Assembly (NCBI GenBank): GCA_030608075.1
Contig: JAUWIU010000011.1
Coordinates: 1-33,695 of the forward strand
Reading direction: 5' to 3'
Origin: Phycisphaerae bacterium
GTDB taxonomy: Bacteria; Planctomycetota; Phycisphaerae; Sedimentisphaerales; Anaerobacaceae
DNA length: 33,695 nucleotides
Shown here: one piece after another, positions 9,315 through 17,943 of the stretch
Layout: each line of letters starts with the position of its first letter
Numbering within the stretch: the first letter of the stretch is position 1
Notes under the pieces: generated by a model
Told to the model about the DNA's origin: nothing
What the model saw: only the letters and a program-made list of their open reading frames with translations
The model's database searches: none
Position numbers and translations under genes: made by a program

Positions 9315-9752
9315 TTACCTGAGAGGCCAGTCGCGCGGGCAAAAATAGAGCCAATCATCGCCAAAGCTCTTCAGGTCGAGATAGTCAACGTCTCCGTCCT
9401 GGTCCAGGTCCGGGCCCAGCTCGCTTCCCGTCTCAAGCCATAGTTCGGCGAATTTTGCAAAGTCGTGGAACTCAACGATGCAGGCCTGGCCACCGGGCCA
9501 AAACCCTCCGATGAGTTCATAGCTGCCGGCGCTCATTAGGCCGACATCCGACCGGCCGATGGCTCCGCTCAGTATGAATCTTGCGCCGCTGCTGGTGCTT
9601 GCGCCGGCGTGTATAGTGCCGGAGCTCAGGTAATATCCGCCGGTTTGGGCCTGGGCCGACGGTGCAAAGTGCAGCCCCGGGTGCAGTGCTACCAGAAAGG
9701 CGGTGACAGCCAAGGCGGTGCTTTTGCCGGCCAAATTACAAAGTCGCTTCAT
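9315..9752 (-). CDS. Small secreted protein with dockerin-like tail
   Basis: 145 aa. A signal peptide ends near 'PSAQA-QTGG'. Residues ~38-92 are a short beta-rich module (YYLSSGTIHAGASTSSG..YELIGGFWPGG) that I recognise as a common planctomycete secreted module of unknown function. The tail has two helix-loop repeats: FHDFAKFAELWLETGS, then DLDQDGDVDYLDLKSFGDDWL, a calcium-type dockerin loop. The ATG is preceded by GGAGGTGA, the best ribosome binding site in this stretch. It lies 39 bases after the amber-interrupted gene and is probably co-transcribed with it from the promoter at 11077-11105. Confidence 0.8.
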   Translation of the reverse strand: MKRLCNLAGKSTALAVTAFLVALHPGLHFAPSAQAQTGGYYLSSGTIHAGASTSSGARFILSGAIGRSDVGLMSAGSYELIGGFWPGGQACIVEFHDFAKFAELWLETGSELGPDLDQDGDVDYLDLKSFGDDWLYFCPRDWPLR

Positions 9753-9791
9753 AGTTCACCTCCGGTTCTTATCGTTGTGTGCTGGACTACC

Positions 9792-10934
9792 TTAGTTATA
9801 TTCAATGACCTGATAGCTGACCCTGCGCTGTGGTTGTTGGCTGGACCCAACCATTGAATCGATGCTTATGGTAATCTGCGAGGCGGTAAGCGAAACCAGG
9901 CACGCGCCGCTTCTCATTGCACCTGCCTTATCACTGACAACAAACTGGCTGTTGACAACGGGGCTTAAAAAGACCACACTTTTGCCCGGGTCAATTGATG
10001 GTGAAAGGCTGCCAGACAACTCGTGCTGGCCCGCATCGAATGTAATTACTCCTCGCACCACCTGCTTGATTGTCGCTCCTGACGAGAAAGTTATTGTTTT
10101 GGCTGTCGCATCGCTGGCTATGTTCATACCGCCGCCCGCCACGAAAGCGACGTTTCCGCCTGGATTGGAAACTCCGTCTATGCTGACCATGGCGCCGATT
10201 TGTGCGGCGGTGACGATGTGCGGATTGTCGGTTCTGATAGAATGGCTCTCGCCGATGGTTATCGTCTTGGCAGAGGTGTTTGCGGTAATGGTCACGCCAC
10301 CCTGCGGCACAAGGTTTATGTTGCCACCTGGATTGGCAACGCCCTCCACGCTGGCCAGGGCGCCGGTTTGTTCGGCGGTGACCTGGTGGGGATTATCGGT
10401 TCCGGCGGAGTGATTCTCTCCTATGGTGATGGTCTTGGTGATATTGCTTGGCGTTATGGTAAGGGCATCAGCGGCAATTATGTCAACATCGCCGCCGGGA
10501 TTAGTGACGCCGTCGATGCTCGCCAGCCCGGCATTTTGTGCGTAAATCGCATAGGGTGCGGGCGTTATCTACTGACGTGGGCTGAGGATGTCATATTCAT
10601 TTGGGTCTTCAAGCTCGCCGGCGCGTACGCCGACCTCGAGCCAGAGTGCCTGGCCTGCGAACACCGCGCCGCCGAAATCCAGTTGCACGGTGAACTGACC
10701 GTCGATTATGTTAAGCTCATCTACCTTTATTGTGTTTGTCTGCGGACTGCCGGCGTCGGGGGCGTCATAAAGCCTGAACCAGAAATCATATAGCCCGTCT
10801 GCAGGGTAGTTGGCGTCATAGAGGTAACCCTGGTATGCGAAAGCCGTACCCACGGGCGCAGCGGCGGCAATCTGGGCCAAACAGACCGTCAAACCAAAAG
10901 CAATAAAGATGGCTGTTCTTTGTGTGGTTTTCAT
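9792..10934 (-). pseudogene. Repeat-bearing secreted protein interrupted by an in-frame amber codon
   Basis: One continuous frame runs from ATG 10934 to the stop at 9792 except for a single TAG at 10571-10569. The upstream piece has a signal peptide (ending IAAAAPVG) and a conserved planctomycete N-terminal module (AFAYQGYLYDANYPADGLYDFWF), ending in LSPRQ. Immediately after the TAG the frame resumes with ITPAPYAIYAQNAGLA, the expected continuation, then repeats, then a C-terminal strand-rich domain ending VSYQVIEYN. No other stop occurs in the 73 codons between the TAG and the next candidate start (GTG 10349). Total coding capacity is about 379 aa. A point mutation, sequencing error or amber readthrough would each explain it. 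TAG ends other genes here (tsaE, C10 peptidase), so the code is not reassigned. Confidence 0.78.
10077..10523 (-). repeat. 168-bp tandem repeat (two full units and one partial)
   Basis: Read on the minus strand, units at 10523-10356, 10355-10188 and a partial one at 10187-10077 encode 56-residue blocks: 'SIDGV.NPGGNV', then 'KTITIGE.HS', then 'TDNPH.VTA.Q.GA'. The pattern resembles stalk or fibre repeats (phage-tail-fibre/adhesin type) and lies inside the amber-interrupted gene. Confidence 0.8.
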
Positions 10935-10964
10935 TTTTTTCCCTTTCAAAAAGAGTGTTTAGCA

Positions 10965-10981
10965 GCGCCGCTGGCTGGCGC
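10965..10981 (-). other. GC-rich hairpin in the leader of the repeat-protein gene
   Basis: On the minus strand GCGCC, a 7-nt loop and GGCGC form a hairpin about 30 bases before the ATG at 10934. It sits in a leader of about 136 nt. It may modulate translation; no known riboswitch class is recognised. Confidence 0.35.
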
Positions 10982-11076
10982 GATTAAGACCCAAAGAACT
11001 CCGTGAAACCGACCAGGGACAATCGCCCGTTATCTGCCCTTCTTTTATCGGCTTGTAAGCGTTGCAAGTGTACGTT

Positions 11077-11105
11077 ATTGTAGTTTTTTTGGGGAACTCT
11101 GTCAA
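11077..11105 (-). promoter_or_regulatory. Sigma70-type promoter for the repeat protein and small dockerin protein
   Basis: On the minus strand: TTGACA (11105-11100), a 17-bp spacer and TACAAT (11082-11077), a near-consensus site. It is divergent from the C10 peptidase promoter about 50 bp away. Confidence 0.75.
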
Positions 11106-11157
11106 GAATATTGAGGCTTGCGATGCCGCGTTTTTGAGCGCTTTTTTTTCAAAATTC

Positions 11158-11186
11158 TTGCATTTTCGGTGGGAATCCGGTATATT
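11158..11186 (+). promoter_or_regulatory. Sigma70-type promoter for the C10 peptidase
   Basis: TTGCAT at 11158-11163, a 17-bp spacer and TATATT at 11181-11186, about 72 bases before the chosen start. It shares CTTGCATTTTCG with the beta-helix gene promoter. Confidence 0.65.
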
Positions 11187-11264
11187 CGATTTGATAGGAC
11201 ATCTCGGCGATGTTGTGATGTGTTCCGGATGGGAGTTTCTGTGGGTCTGAAGGGTGATAGTCTG

Positions 11265-13889
11265 ATGAGAAGGCTTGATTGCAAGGCCGTCTGGCTCGGT
11301 TTTCCGAGAGCAATTTTCCCCGCAATTATGGTTTCTCTTGCTTTGGTTACGCTGCTGTCGGGCAGCGTGCACGCGGCGAGGGTGGACATTGAGCAGGCCA
11401 AGGCCGTTGTCCAGGGCTGGCTGCGGGTGAGTCCCCGGCCCCTTGGGACGGTCCTTGGGCAGTCTGTCAAGGACGCCCAGGAATTCACAGATGATGATGG
11501 CAATAGCCTTTATTACGTTGTCGAACTTGAGCCGGAGGGCTTTGTAATTGTGTCGGCCGATGATGCTATCGAGCCGGTAATCGCTTTTTGTGCGGCGGGC
11601 CGGTACGACCACTCGCAGGACAATCCGTTAGGTGCTTTGGTGAATAGCGACATGAGAGCGAGAATGGAGCTTGCCCGCTCTCGCCGGCTGGAAGCAACAA
11701 CGGCTGCGGCCTCGCGCAACAAACGGTTTTATCTGGAGTCATTCGCCGGGGACTTGCGTGCAGAGGGCATGGTATTGGGAGAAGGAATTGCAGCGTTTGG
11801 TCTGCCGGATTTGAGCGACCTGCGGGTGGCGCCTTTGACAGAGAGTAAATGGAGCCAGGAAGACGAAGGCGGGCAATACTGCTATAACTATTACACGCCG
11901 AACCATTATCCAACGGGATGTGTTGCCACGGCAATGGCGCAGCTTATGCGGTACCATCGGCACCCGACAGGCGGTATTGGGGTGCGAAGTTTCCAGATTA
12001 AGGTCAATGGAGCGGCGCAGTACTGGAGCACCAGGGGCGGCAACGGGACAGGCGGGGCTTATCAGTGGGATGATATGCCGCTGGACCCGGACCCCGGTAC
12101 GACAGATGCCGAACGGCAGGCTATTGGGGCGCTGTGCTACGATGCGGGGCTTTCGGTGAGCATGAGTTACACGGCCGACCATTCGTCGGCAAGTTCCAAG
12201 GATGCGAAGGATGCGCTGAACGATGTGTTCGGGTACTTAGGTGGTGTGTATGCCTATAAGTCGGGCAATAACATTGGCAGCGGTCTCAAGGCAATGCTCA
12301 ACCCGAATCTTGATGCGGGTTTGCCGGTGATGCTGTCCTTAGGCCGGACCGGCGGGGGACACGTTGTGCTCGCCGACGGTTATGGTTACAACAACTCCAC
12401 GCTATATCATCACCTGAACATGGGGTGGAGCGGATCAGATGATGCGTGGTATGCGTTGCCGCTTGTGGACGCATATTATACTTATACATCCATCTCCGGG
12501 TGCGTGTACAATGTGTATACCAGTGGTTTAGGTGAGATTATCAGCGGGCGGGTGCTTGATATGGCGTCGAATCCTATTGTCGCCGCAGCGGTGACTGCGA
12601 AGGTTGGCGGGACGACGGTGGAGCAGACGACCACAAACGCCGAGGGTATTTATGCCCTGACAAATCTTGGCTCGAACACGAGCTTTACGATAGCGGCAAG
12701 CAAAGAGGGTCATGCTTTTAGCCAGAAGAATGTGTCGACCGGGCGCTCGCGGGACTTTCAGGCAACGAGCGGCAATATGTGGGGGGTTGATTTTGTTTCG
12801 CAAAGCGCAACGCCGCCGACGGCGTATGATAAGACTGTATCGGCTCTTTCGGGGACGGCTGAAACTGTCACACTCGATGCCACTGATGAAGGGTATCCCG
12901 ACCCGCCGGGCCGACTGAGTTACACGGTAACATCATTGCCGGAGCACGGGATTCTGACAGACCCTCAGGCCGGCGAGATTGCAGAGGTGCCCTATACGCT
13001 TGGGGGCAACGGAAATACGGTCGAGTACCTGCCGTGCGCTTACTTTACGGGTGAGGACAGATTCGAGTTTGTTGCCGAGGACAGCGGCACGGCTCCGCTG
13101 GGTGGCGAGTCAAACACGGCGACGGTGACTGTCGAGGTGGACAATCACATCTATACGACGTATGAGCCTACGACGAATTCCCTGGCGTCCTGGCCGCTTT
13201 GGACGAGCTATCATGACTGCCGCACGCAAGTGATATACCTGGCCGGCGAAATCGGTGGAGCCAAGAGCATCACAGATTTGTCGCTGAACATTTACGAGGC
13301 ACCGGGGCGGAGTCTGAATAACTGGACAATTCGGATGAAGCATACCGGGCAGAGCGAATATGTGGGTGTGCCGCAACTCGAAACGACCGGGTGGACGGTT
13401 GTCTACCAGGGCGACGAGGCAGCTACACCGATAGGCTGGCGGAAGTTTTTGTTCCAGACGCCCTTCGAGTATAACGGCCAGGACAATGTGCTGGTCGACT
13501 TTAGTTTCGATAACAGCTCTTCGGCGTCTGACGGGAGCTGTTTTGTGTCCGACACCGGCAGGACGCGGGTTGTGATAGTGCGCTCCAACAGCGAGCACGG
13601 CAATCCGCTGGATTGGGAGATTTCTACGGTGGGTAGTTATGCGGTAGCGACTGCGGTGCCGAACCTTAAGCTGACCGCAGAAGTCTCTGTTGAGCCGGTG
13701 GTGGGGGATTTCGATGTTGACTGCGGGGTTGATTTTTATGACTTTGCGACGCTTGCTTCGGCGTGGCTGAGTTCGACGGGGCAGGTCGGCTTTGATGAGC
13801 GGTGCGATATCTCCCAAACTAAAGATGGCCTAATCAATAATCTTGACCTCGGCGTTTTTTCGCAAAACTGGCTGGCAAGTTCCGAATAG
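11265..13889 (+). CDS. Secreted C10-family cysteine peptidase with dockerin
   Basis: 874 aa from ATG 11265, chosen because GAAGG precedes it and a clean signal peptide follows (cut near SVHA-AR). Residues ~32-110 resemble the streptopain propeptide (FVIVSADDAIEPVIAF). The peptidase domain carries the catalytic Cys219 in PTGCVATAMAQLM and His366 in GGHVVLADGYG, with NMGWSG after it. Next come a carboxypeptidase-regulatory-like beta-sandwich (SGRVLDMASNPIVAAAV), a cadherin/Ig-like module (PPTAYDKTVSAL..), an unassigned beta domain and a dockerin pair (DFDVDCGVDFYDFATLASAWL and a second half ending FSQNWL). The precursor should be exported and processed outside the cytoplasm. Catalytic residues are intact, so activity is likely. 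It ends in TAG. Confidence 0.9.
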   Translation: MRRLDCKAVWLGFPRAIFPAIMVSLALVTLLSGSVHAARVDIEQAKAVVQGWLRVSPRPLGTVLGQSVKDAQEFTDDDGNSLYYVVELEPEGFVIVSADDAIEPVIAFCAAGRYDHSQDNPLGALVNSDMRARMELARSRRLEATTAAASRNKRFYLESFAGDLRAEGMVLGEGIAAFGLPDLSDLRVAPLTESKWSQEDEGGQYCYNYYTPNHYPTGCVATAMAQLMRYHRHPTGGIGVRSFQIKVNGAAQYWSTRGGNGTGGAYQWDDMPLDPDPGTTDAERQAIGALCYDAGLSVSMSYTADHSSASSKDAKDALNDVFGYLGGVYAYKSGNNIGSGLKAMLNPNLDAGLPVMLSLGRTGGGHVVLADGYGYNNSTLYHHLNMGWSGSDDAWYALPLVDAYYTYTSISGCVYNVYTSGLGEIISGRVLDMASNPIVAAAVTAKVGGTTVEQTTTNAEGIYALTNLGSNTSFTIAASKEGHAFSQKNVSTGRSRDFQATSGNMWGVDFVSQSATPPTAYDKTVSALSGTAETVTLDATDEGYPDPPGRLSYTVTSLPEHGILTDPQAGEIAEVPYTLGGNGNTVEYLPCAYFTGEDRFEFVAEDSGTAPLGGESNTATVTVEVDNHIYTTYEPTTNSLASWPLWTSYHDCRTQVIYLAGEIGGAKSITDLSLNIYEAPGRSLNNWTIRMKHTGQSEYVGVPQLETTGWTVVYQGDEAATPIGWRKFLFQTPFEYNGQDNVLVDFSFDNSSSASDGSCFVSDTGRTRVVIVRSNSEHGNPLDWEISTVGSYAVATAVPNLKLTAEVSVEPVVGDFDVDCGVDFYDFATLASAWLSSTGQVGFDERCDISQTKDGLINNLDLGVFSQNWLASSE

Positions 13890-14305
13890 TGGCTCTGCTC
13901 TTCTGGGACATTTTGTGTTTAGGCCGGAAGTTCTCGAACGAATGGACCGGGCGGGGGTTTTTCCATGGTTATGGACGGGATGAGAATTCACCACAAGGTT
14001 GCCGACGAGTCGGAGCGTATTATGTTCCGGCCTGCGTTTTCGCTGTCGCGAACAGTAATGCAAGACCTGAAGTCGTTAGGGTACAATGTGCCCTGACAAA
14101 GTATACAGTTGTGCCGGATGCAATTGTAAGGCGTCCTTTTGCTCAGGGTCGACACGGGCGTGAAAGTTAACCGACAATTTGTCCTTTCTGCAGAATAATA
14201 ATTTTTGCTGTAATTGAACGGCAGGAGCCGAAGATACAGTTAGAGGCGGGCCTTTTGCGGTAAAGCCGATTAAGCCGTTATTTTCTTTAGGCACAGCAGA
14301 GACAA
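13890..14305 (+). other. Gap between the C10 peptidase and ftsW; possible 43-codon ORF only
   Basis: Nothing recognisable fills this 416-bp stretch. The most gene-like reading is an ATG at 13965 running to TGA at 14096 (43 aa, starting MVMDGMRIHHKVADES and ending LKSLGYNVP), but it has no clear ribosome binding site and no family. An overlapping 93-codon frame from 13889 has no convincing start or composition. I see no clear terminator or promoter. Confidence 0.3.
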
Positions 14306-15490
14306 ATGGTCAGGAAAAAAACAGGGGACCGGGTCTGCGATTATATATGGGTGGTTGTAATCATTCTGATGGCGACCGGGGCGGTGTTTGTCTTTTCGGC
14401 CAGCGCCAATCTCAGTCAGCAAGTTGAGCTGCATCGATTTTACGATTTTCCGGCGCTTCGTCAGATTTTGTTTTTTCCTGTTGCTGTTATTGTGATGTAT
14501 ATGGCTTCGGCGGTGGATTACCATCGGTTGGGGCTTTCGGCGGGCTGGTTGAAATCCCCGATGAGCTATTTTCTGGTTTTGAGTATAGCACTGCTTGTGC
14601 TGGTTTCGTCGCAGAGGGTTTACGCCAGTCTGCCGGGATTGATTCCGGAGATAAACCGGCACTTCCGGTGGCTTCGGATACCGGCCGGGCCTGTCTCGCT
14701 CAGCTTTCAGCCTTCTGAGCTGGCAAAATGGGTTATTATTATCTTTTTGGCGGGTTTCTGTGACAGGTTCCGTGACAGTATGGGTTTATACTGGAAGAGA
14801 TTCATTCCGATTTGCGTGATAGTAGCTCTGGTGGTCGGATTGATAATTGTGGAGGACTTCGGCACGGCGGTATTCATATCCTTTTTGAGCTTTCTGATGT
14901 TACTAATTGCGGGGGTAAAGCTGTGGCACATTCTGACGCCGATACCGTTTGGGGCTGTTGTTTTTGCGGCGGCGTTGTTGCGCTCACCGGACCGCGTAAG
15001 CCGGATATGGGCATTTCTTAACCCCGAGAAATGGGCGGATTCGGCAGCTTACCAGGCGAATCAGTCGCTGATTGCCCTTGGTTCGGGCGGACTTTTGGGC
15101 AAAGGATTAGGCAAAGGGGTCTGCAAATACGGGCATCTTCCGGAGGATACGACGGATTTTATTTTCGCGATTATCGGCGAAGAGTTAGGCTTTGTGGGGA
15201 CGGCAGCTGTGATTGGACTGTTTATTGCTTTTGTGTTCTTAGGAATTTTAGTGGTTGTACGGTGCAGGGAGCGGTTTGGCCAGTTGTTGGCGGCGGGGAT
15301 TGTTTTGACGATAGGCGCTCAGGCGGCGCTTAATATCGGGGTGGTAACAGTGGTGCTTCCGACAAAAGGGATACCGCTGCCTTTTGTAAGTGCGGGTGGG
15401 ACGAGTATGCTGCTGTCGGCCGGTGCGGTTGGGGTGCTGCTGAATATAGCGAAACAATCCGCCGAATCGGAAGTGCTGGGGGAACAATGA
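14306..15490 (+). CDS. ftsW: SEDS-family peptidoglycan glycosyltransferase FtsW
   Basis: 394 aa polytopic membrane protein of the SEDS family, which polymerises lipid II at the division septum. It shows about ten hydrophobic segments and the family motifs QPSELAKW (~residues 135-142), NPEKWADSAAYQANQSLIALGSGGLLGKGLGKG, FAIIGEELGF and a C-terminal GIPLPFVSAGGTSML. The direct overlap with murG favours FtsW over RodA. The start is ATG 14306 with only a weak upstream ribosome site. Other division and cell wall cluster genes (murD, mraY, murC) are not adjacent, so the cluster appears broken up. Confidence 0.9.
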   Translation: MVRKKTGDRVCDYIWVVVIILMATGAVFVFSASANLSQQVELHRFYDFPALRQILFFPVAVIVMYMASAVDYHRLGLSAGWLKSPMSYFLVLSIALLVLVSSQRVYASLPGLIPEINRHFRWLRIPAGPVSLSFQPSELAKWVIIIFLAGFCDRFRDSMGLYWKRFIPICVIVALVVGLIIVEDFGTAVFISFLSFLMLLIAGVKLWHILTPIPFGAVVFAAALLRSPDRVSRIWAFLNPEKWADSAAYQANQSLIALGSGGLLGKGLGKGVCKYGHLPEDTTDFIFAIIGEELGFVGTAAVIGLFIAFVFLGILVVVRCRERFGQLLAAGIVLTIGAQAALNIGVVTVVLPTKGIPLPFVSAGGTSMLLSAGAVGVLLNIAKQSAESEVLGEQ

Positions 15491-16593
15491 TGAAGAAAAG
15501 GGCGTTTTTCTTTGCCGGCGGCGGAACGGGCGGACATATTTACCCAGGCCTTGCTGTGGCGGAGAAAATAGCAGAGCTTGACGTTGAGGCAAAACTCCAC
15601 TTTTTCTGCAGCAGCCGCGAGATTGACGGGCAGATTCTGGTGAACACGGGTTTTGGATATACGTGCTTGCCGGCGAGGGGGTTTTCCATTAAGCCGGGCA
15701 GGCTGGTCGAGTTTTGCAAGTCGTTTTACGACAGCTACAGGATTGCCAAGGCGGCAATCGCTGAAAGTGAAAGTGCCGTGGTGATTGGTGCAGGCGGGTA
15801 TGTGTCGGGGCCGGTTTGCTTAGCGGCGCATAAACTTAAGACTCCGGTCAAACTTTTGAACGTCGATATTGTGCCGGGCCGGGCAAACAGGCTTTTGGCG
15901 CGTTGGGCGGATGAGATTTTTGTTCAGTTTGAAGAGACGGCTGAGAGCTTTGCTAAAAGCGGGGCTGCGATAAGCGTTGTTGGCTGTCCTTTGCGGAGCG
16001 GGTTTGACAGGCCTTCGGCAGGCAAGGCGTTCGAGCAATTAGGGCTTGATAAGGATAAGAAGATTCTGCTTGTAACGGGAGCGTCGAGCGGCTCGGCGAG
16101 TATTAACGCTGCGATATGCTCGCTGTTAGAGAGGCTGAGCGATTTTTCGGATGAGTGGCAGGTAGTGCATCTGGCGGGACGGGACGATTTCGAGAAGGTC
16201 AAGGAGCGGTACGGCGATGTGAAGATTGGCCATACACTCTTGAAATACTACGATGATATGGCGGATTTGTTGGCTACCGCCCAGTTGGTTGTGGGAAGAA
16301 GTGGAGCGGTCAGCGTGGCAGAATACGCGGCGGCGGAGGTAGCCAGTATCTGTATGCCCTATCCGCATCATAAGGACAGGCAACAGTATTTGAATGCGGG
16401 GAAGCTCGTTCAGGCTGGTGCGGCGGTAATAGTTGATGATTTGACCGATGATGACGACAGGGATGAGTGGCTGTGGGAGGAATTAGAGAAGTTGATGAGA
16501 GATGACGGCAGGCGGCGAGAGATGAAAGCCAATTGCCAAATAGTGGCCGTGACAGACGCGGCTCTAAAAATTGCGGAGAGACTTCTGGAATAG
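15487..16593 (+). CDS. murG: UDP-GlcNAc:lipid I N-acetylglucosaminyltransferase MurG
   Basis: 368 aa, family-typical length. This GT28 enzyme adds GlcNAc to lipid I to make lipid II at the inner membrane face. FFAGGGTGGHIYPGLA (residues ~7-22) is the N-terminal G-loop; GAGGYVSGP and the C-terminal VGRSGAVSVAEYAA and PHHKDRQQYLNA match the sugar-nucleotide-binding side. The usual HEQN segment in the N-terminal domain reads LNVDIVPGRANR here, a departure from the common pattern, although the flanking GxxNR part is kept. The start overlaps the ftsW stop (ATGA), so translation is coupled. The ftsW-murG pairing supports both calls. Confidence 0.93.
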   Translation: MMKKRAFFFAGGGTGGHIYPGLAVAEKIAELDVEAKLHFFCSSREIDGQILVNTGFGYTCLPARGFSIKPGRLVEFCKSFYDSYRIAKAAIAESESAVVIGAGGYVSGPVCLAAHKLKTPVKLLNVDIVPGRANRLLARWADEIFVQFEETAESFAKSGAAISVVGCPLRSGFDRPSAGKAFEQLGLDKDKKILLVTGASSGSASINAAICSLLERLSDFSDEWQVVHLAGRDDFEKVKERYGDVKIGHTLLKYYDDMADLLATAQLVVGRSGAVSVAEYAAAEVASICMPYPHHKDRQQYLNAGKLVQAGAAVIVDDLTDDDDRDEWLWEELEKLMRDDGRRREMKANCQIVAVTDAALKIAERLLE

Positions 16594-16642
16594 GCGCAAA
16601 AGGGCACAAGAAAAAGGGATTGGCAAGGATAGGTAGTCGATA

Positions 16643-16713
16643 CCGGATGCTGGATACTCAATGCTTGATGCAGGACGGCCGATGGTGGATGCTTGAGTCT
16701 TGGTGCTTGATGG
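16643..16713. repeat. Degenerate GATGCTTGA-type repeat
   Basis: Between murG and the ACT gene, the motif GGATGCTgGAtaCT / AATGCTTGATG / GGATGCTTGAG / GGTGCTTGATGG recurs in imperfect form. This resembles the low-complexity 'GCATCAAGCATCCAG' intergenic arrays seen in planctomycete and other environmental genomes. It is non-coding. Confidence 0.6.
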
Positions 16714-16736
16714 TTGTTTAGCGTACAATGTATAAG
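16707..16736 (+). promoter_or_regulatory. Candidate promoter for the ACT-domain gene
   Basis: TTGATG at 16707-16712, an 18-bp spacer and TATAAG at 16731-16736. It overlaps the end of the degenerate repeat and leaves a leader of about 45 nt. Confidence 0.45.
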
Positions 16737-16787
16737 ATGGTGAGCGGAAAGCAAAAGGTTAAGAATTGAGAATGAAAGGGAAAAAAG

Positions 16788-17189
16788 ATGGCTGTTAAGC
16801 GGATTACAATTCGAAGTGTGGAGATTGAGGATAAGCCGGGGACTCTGCAGGGACTTTTGGCGAAGATTTCTTCGGCGAATGTTGATTTGCTGTGCCTGGC
16901 GGCGTTTTCGGCAGACGGCGGTCGCGGAAAAGTGTACTTAAGCGCCAAAGACCCGGAAGCCTTTGCGGCGTTTGCACGAGGGGCTGGGATTGAGACAAAC
17001 GCAGCAGCGGGTTTTGTAATAAGTGGCGGCGACAAAGCAGGGGCTGCTGCGGAGGCATTGAAGGCTCTTGCGCAGGCAGATATTAACGGAGTTGCCGGTG
17101 CCGCGATGGTATGTGACGGAGAGTATCGGATGTTGGTCGTGGTAGATGCCGCGGATGGCGATGGGGCGGGAGAGGTGTTAGGCGCTTAG
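16788..17189 (+). CDS. Tandem ACT-domain protein
   Basis: 133 aa. The first half reads as an ACT domain (VEIEDKPGTLQGLLAKISSANVDL, residues ~11-34, is the classic ligand-loop start). The second half (~70-130) looks like a degenerate second copy. ACT domains bind amino acids or other small ligands and usually regulate a partner enzyme; with no catalytic domain attached, a regulatory role is inferred. The ATG follows GAAAGGGAAAAAAG. It stands alone between murG and convergent membrane genes. Confidence 0.82.
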   Translation: MAVKRITIRSVEIEDKPGTLQGLLAKISSANVDLLCLAAFSADGGRGKVYLSAKDPEAFAAFARGAGIETNAAAGFVISGGDKAGAAAEALKALAQADINGVAGAAMVCDGEYRMLVVVDAADGDGAGEVLGA

Positions 17190-17231
17190 CGTATCCTGCA
17201 GTTGCAATTTGGTGCGATGGGGTTGAGCTTT

Positions 17232-17747
17232 TTAGGGCCAGAAGGCGGCGACTGCGACCGTCAGCCAGATGATAAAGCCGATTGCGAGCTTGGTGGTTGT
17301 GCCGAGGAGTTGGCCGAGACCTGCTCCGAGGCCGGTGTGAACCGATTCGTGCATTTGTCTTCCGCCGAGGGATTCCAGTGCCCAGGCCCCGAGGCCTGCA
17401 CCGATGCAGGAGCCGAGCAATGTGCCGAGGAAAGGGATGGGAATGATGAACGTTCCGAGGACGGCACCGGTGATGGCACCGATGATGGCGCCGAGCGAGC
17501 CGCGAAGGCGGGCGCCGGCTTTTCGGGCGCCGCCCATGCCGCCGAAGAACTCAATCAGCTCACCCAGGAGCGCCAAAACGGCTATGGCGATTAAAGTGTA
17601 GATAGAGAAAACGGCGTCGTCTGCGCGCCACCAGGCAAACAGGGCTGTGGTTATAACGATAAGCCAATTGCCGGGCAGCGCAAAAGGGACCATTGCCAGC
17701 CAAACGGCATTCAGCAGAAGCAGTGCGATTAACCAGACGTAAAGCAT
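17232..17747 (-). CDS. DUF456 family membrane protein
   Basis: 171 aa with several hydrophobic segments. The N-terminal pair (VWLIALLLLNAVWLAMVPF and WLIVITTALFAWW) is followed by the DUF456 hallmark GELIEFFGGMGGARKAGAR and Gly-rich helices (GAIIGAITGAVLGTFIIPIPFLGTLLGSCIGAGLGAW). Function of the family is unknown; it is an inner-membrane protein. The start codon lacks an obvious ribosome site. It is the leftmost of three minus-strand membrane genes but is separated from the next by 196 bp. Confidence 0.87.
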   Translation of the reverse strand: MLYVWLIALLLLNAVWLAMVPFALPGNWLIVITTALFAWWRADDAVFSIYTLIAIAVLALLGELIEFFGGMGGARKAGARLRGSLGAIIGAITGAVLGTFIIPIPFLGTLLGSCIGAGLGAWALESLGGRQMHESVHTGLGAGLGQLLGTTTKLAIGFIIWLTVAVAAFWP

Positions 17748-17943
17748 AGGTTAATTTTAGGAAAGAAATCGAAAAGGAAAAGAAAATTAGGAGATGGCAC
17801 AAGCGTGAAATCGTCGGGGCAGGCTCGTTTCCATCGGTCTGTTTGGTCTTATTGGCGTGGCTATACTGACGGCTGCTGGCGCGATTACTGCGGCCAGATT
17901 AGGATTATTTCGTTTGGAGCTCTGGTCGTTTTACGGACAGGGC

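Noticed and set aside
9792-10934. Reassigned TAG codon in this organism
   Set aside because: TAG is used as the genuine stop of other intact genes here, such as tsaE and the C10 peptidase.
10959-11612. Minus-strand open frame over the C10 peptidase start
   Set aside because: It covers two promoters and the signal peptide of a clear gene and has no recognisable domain.
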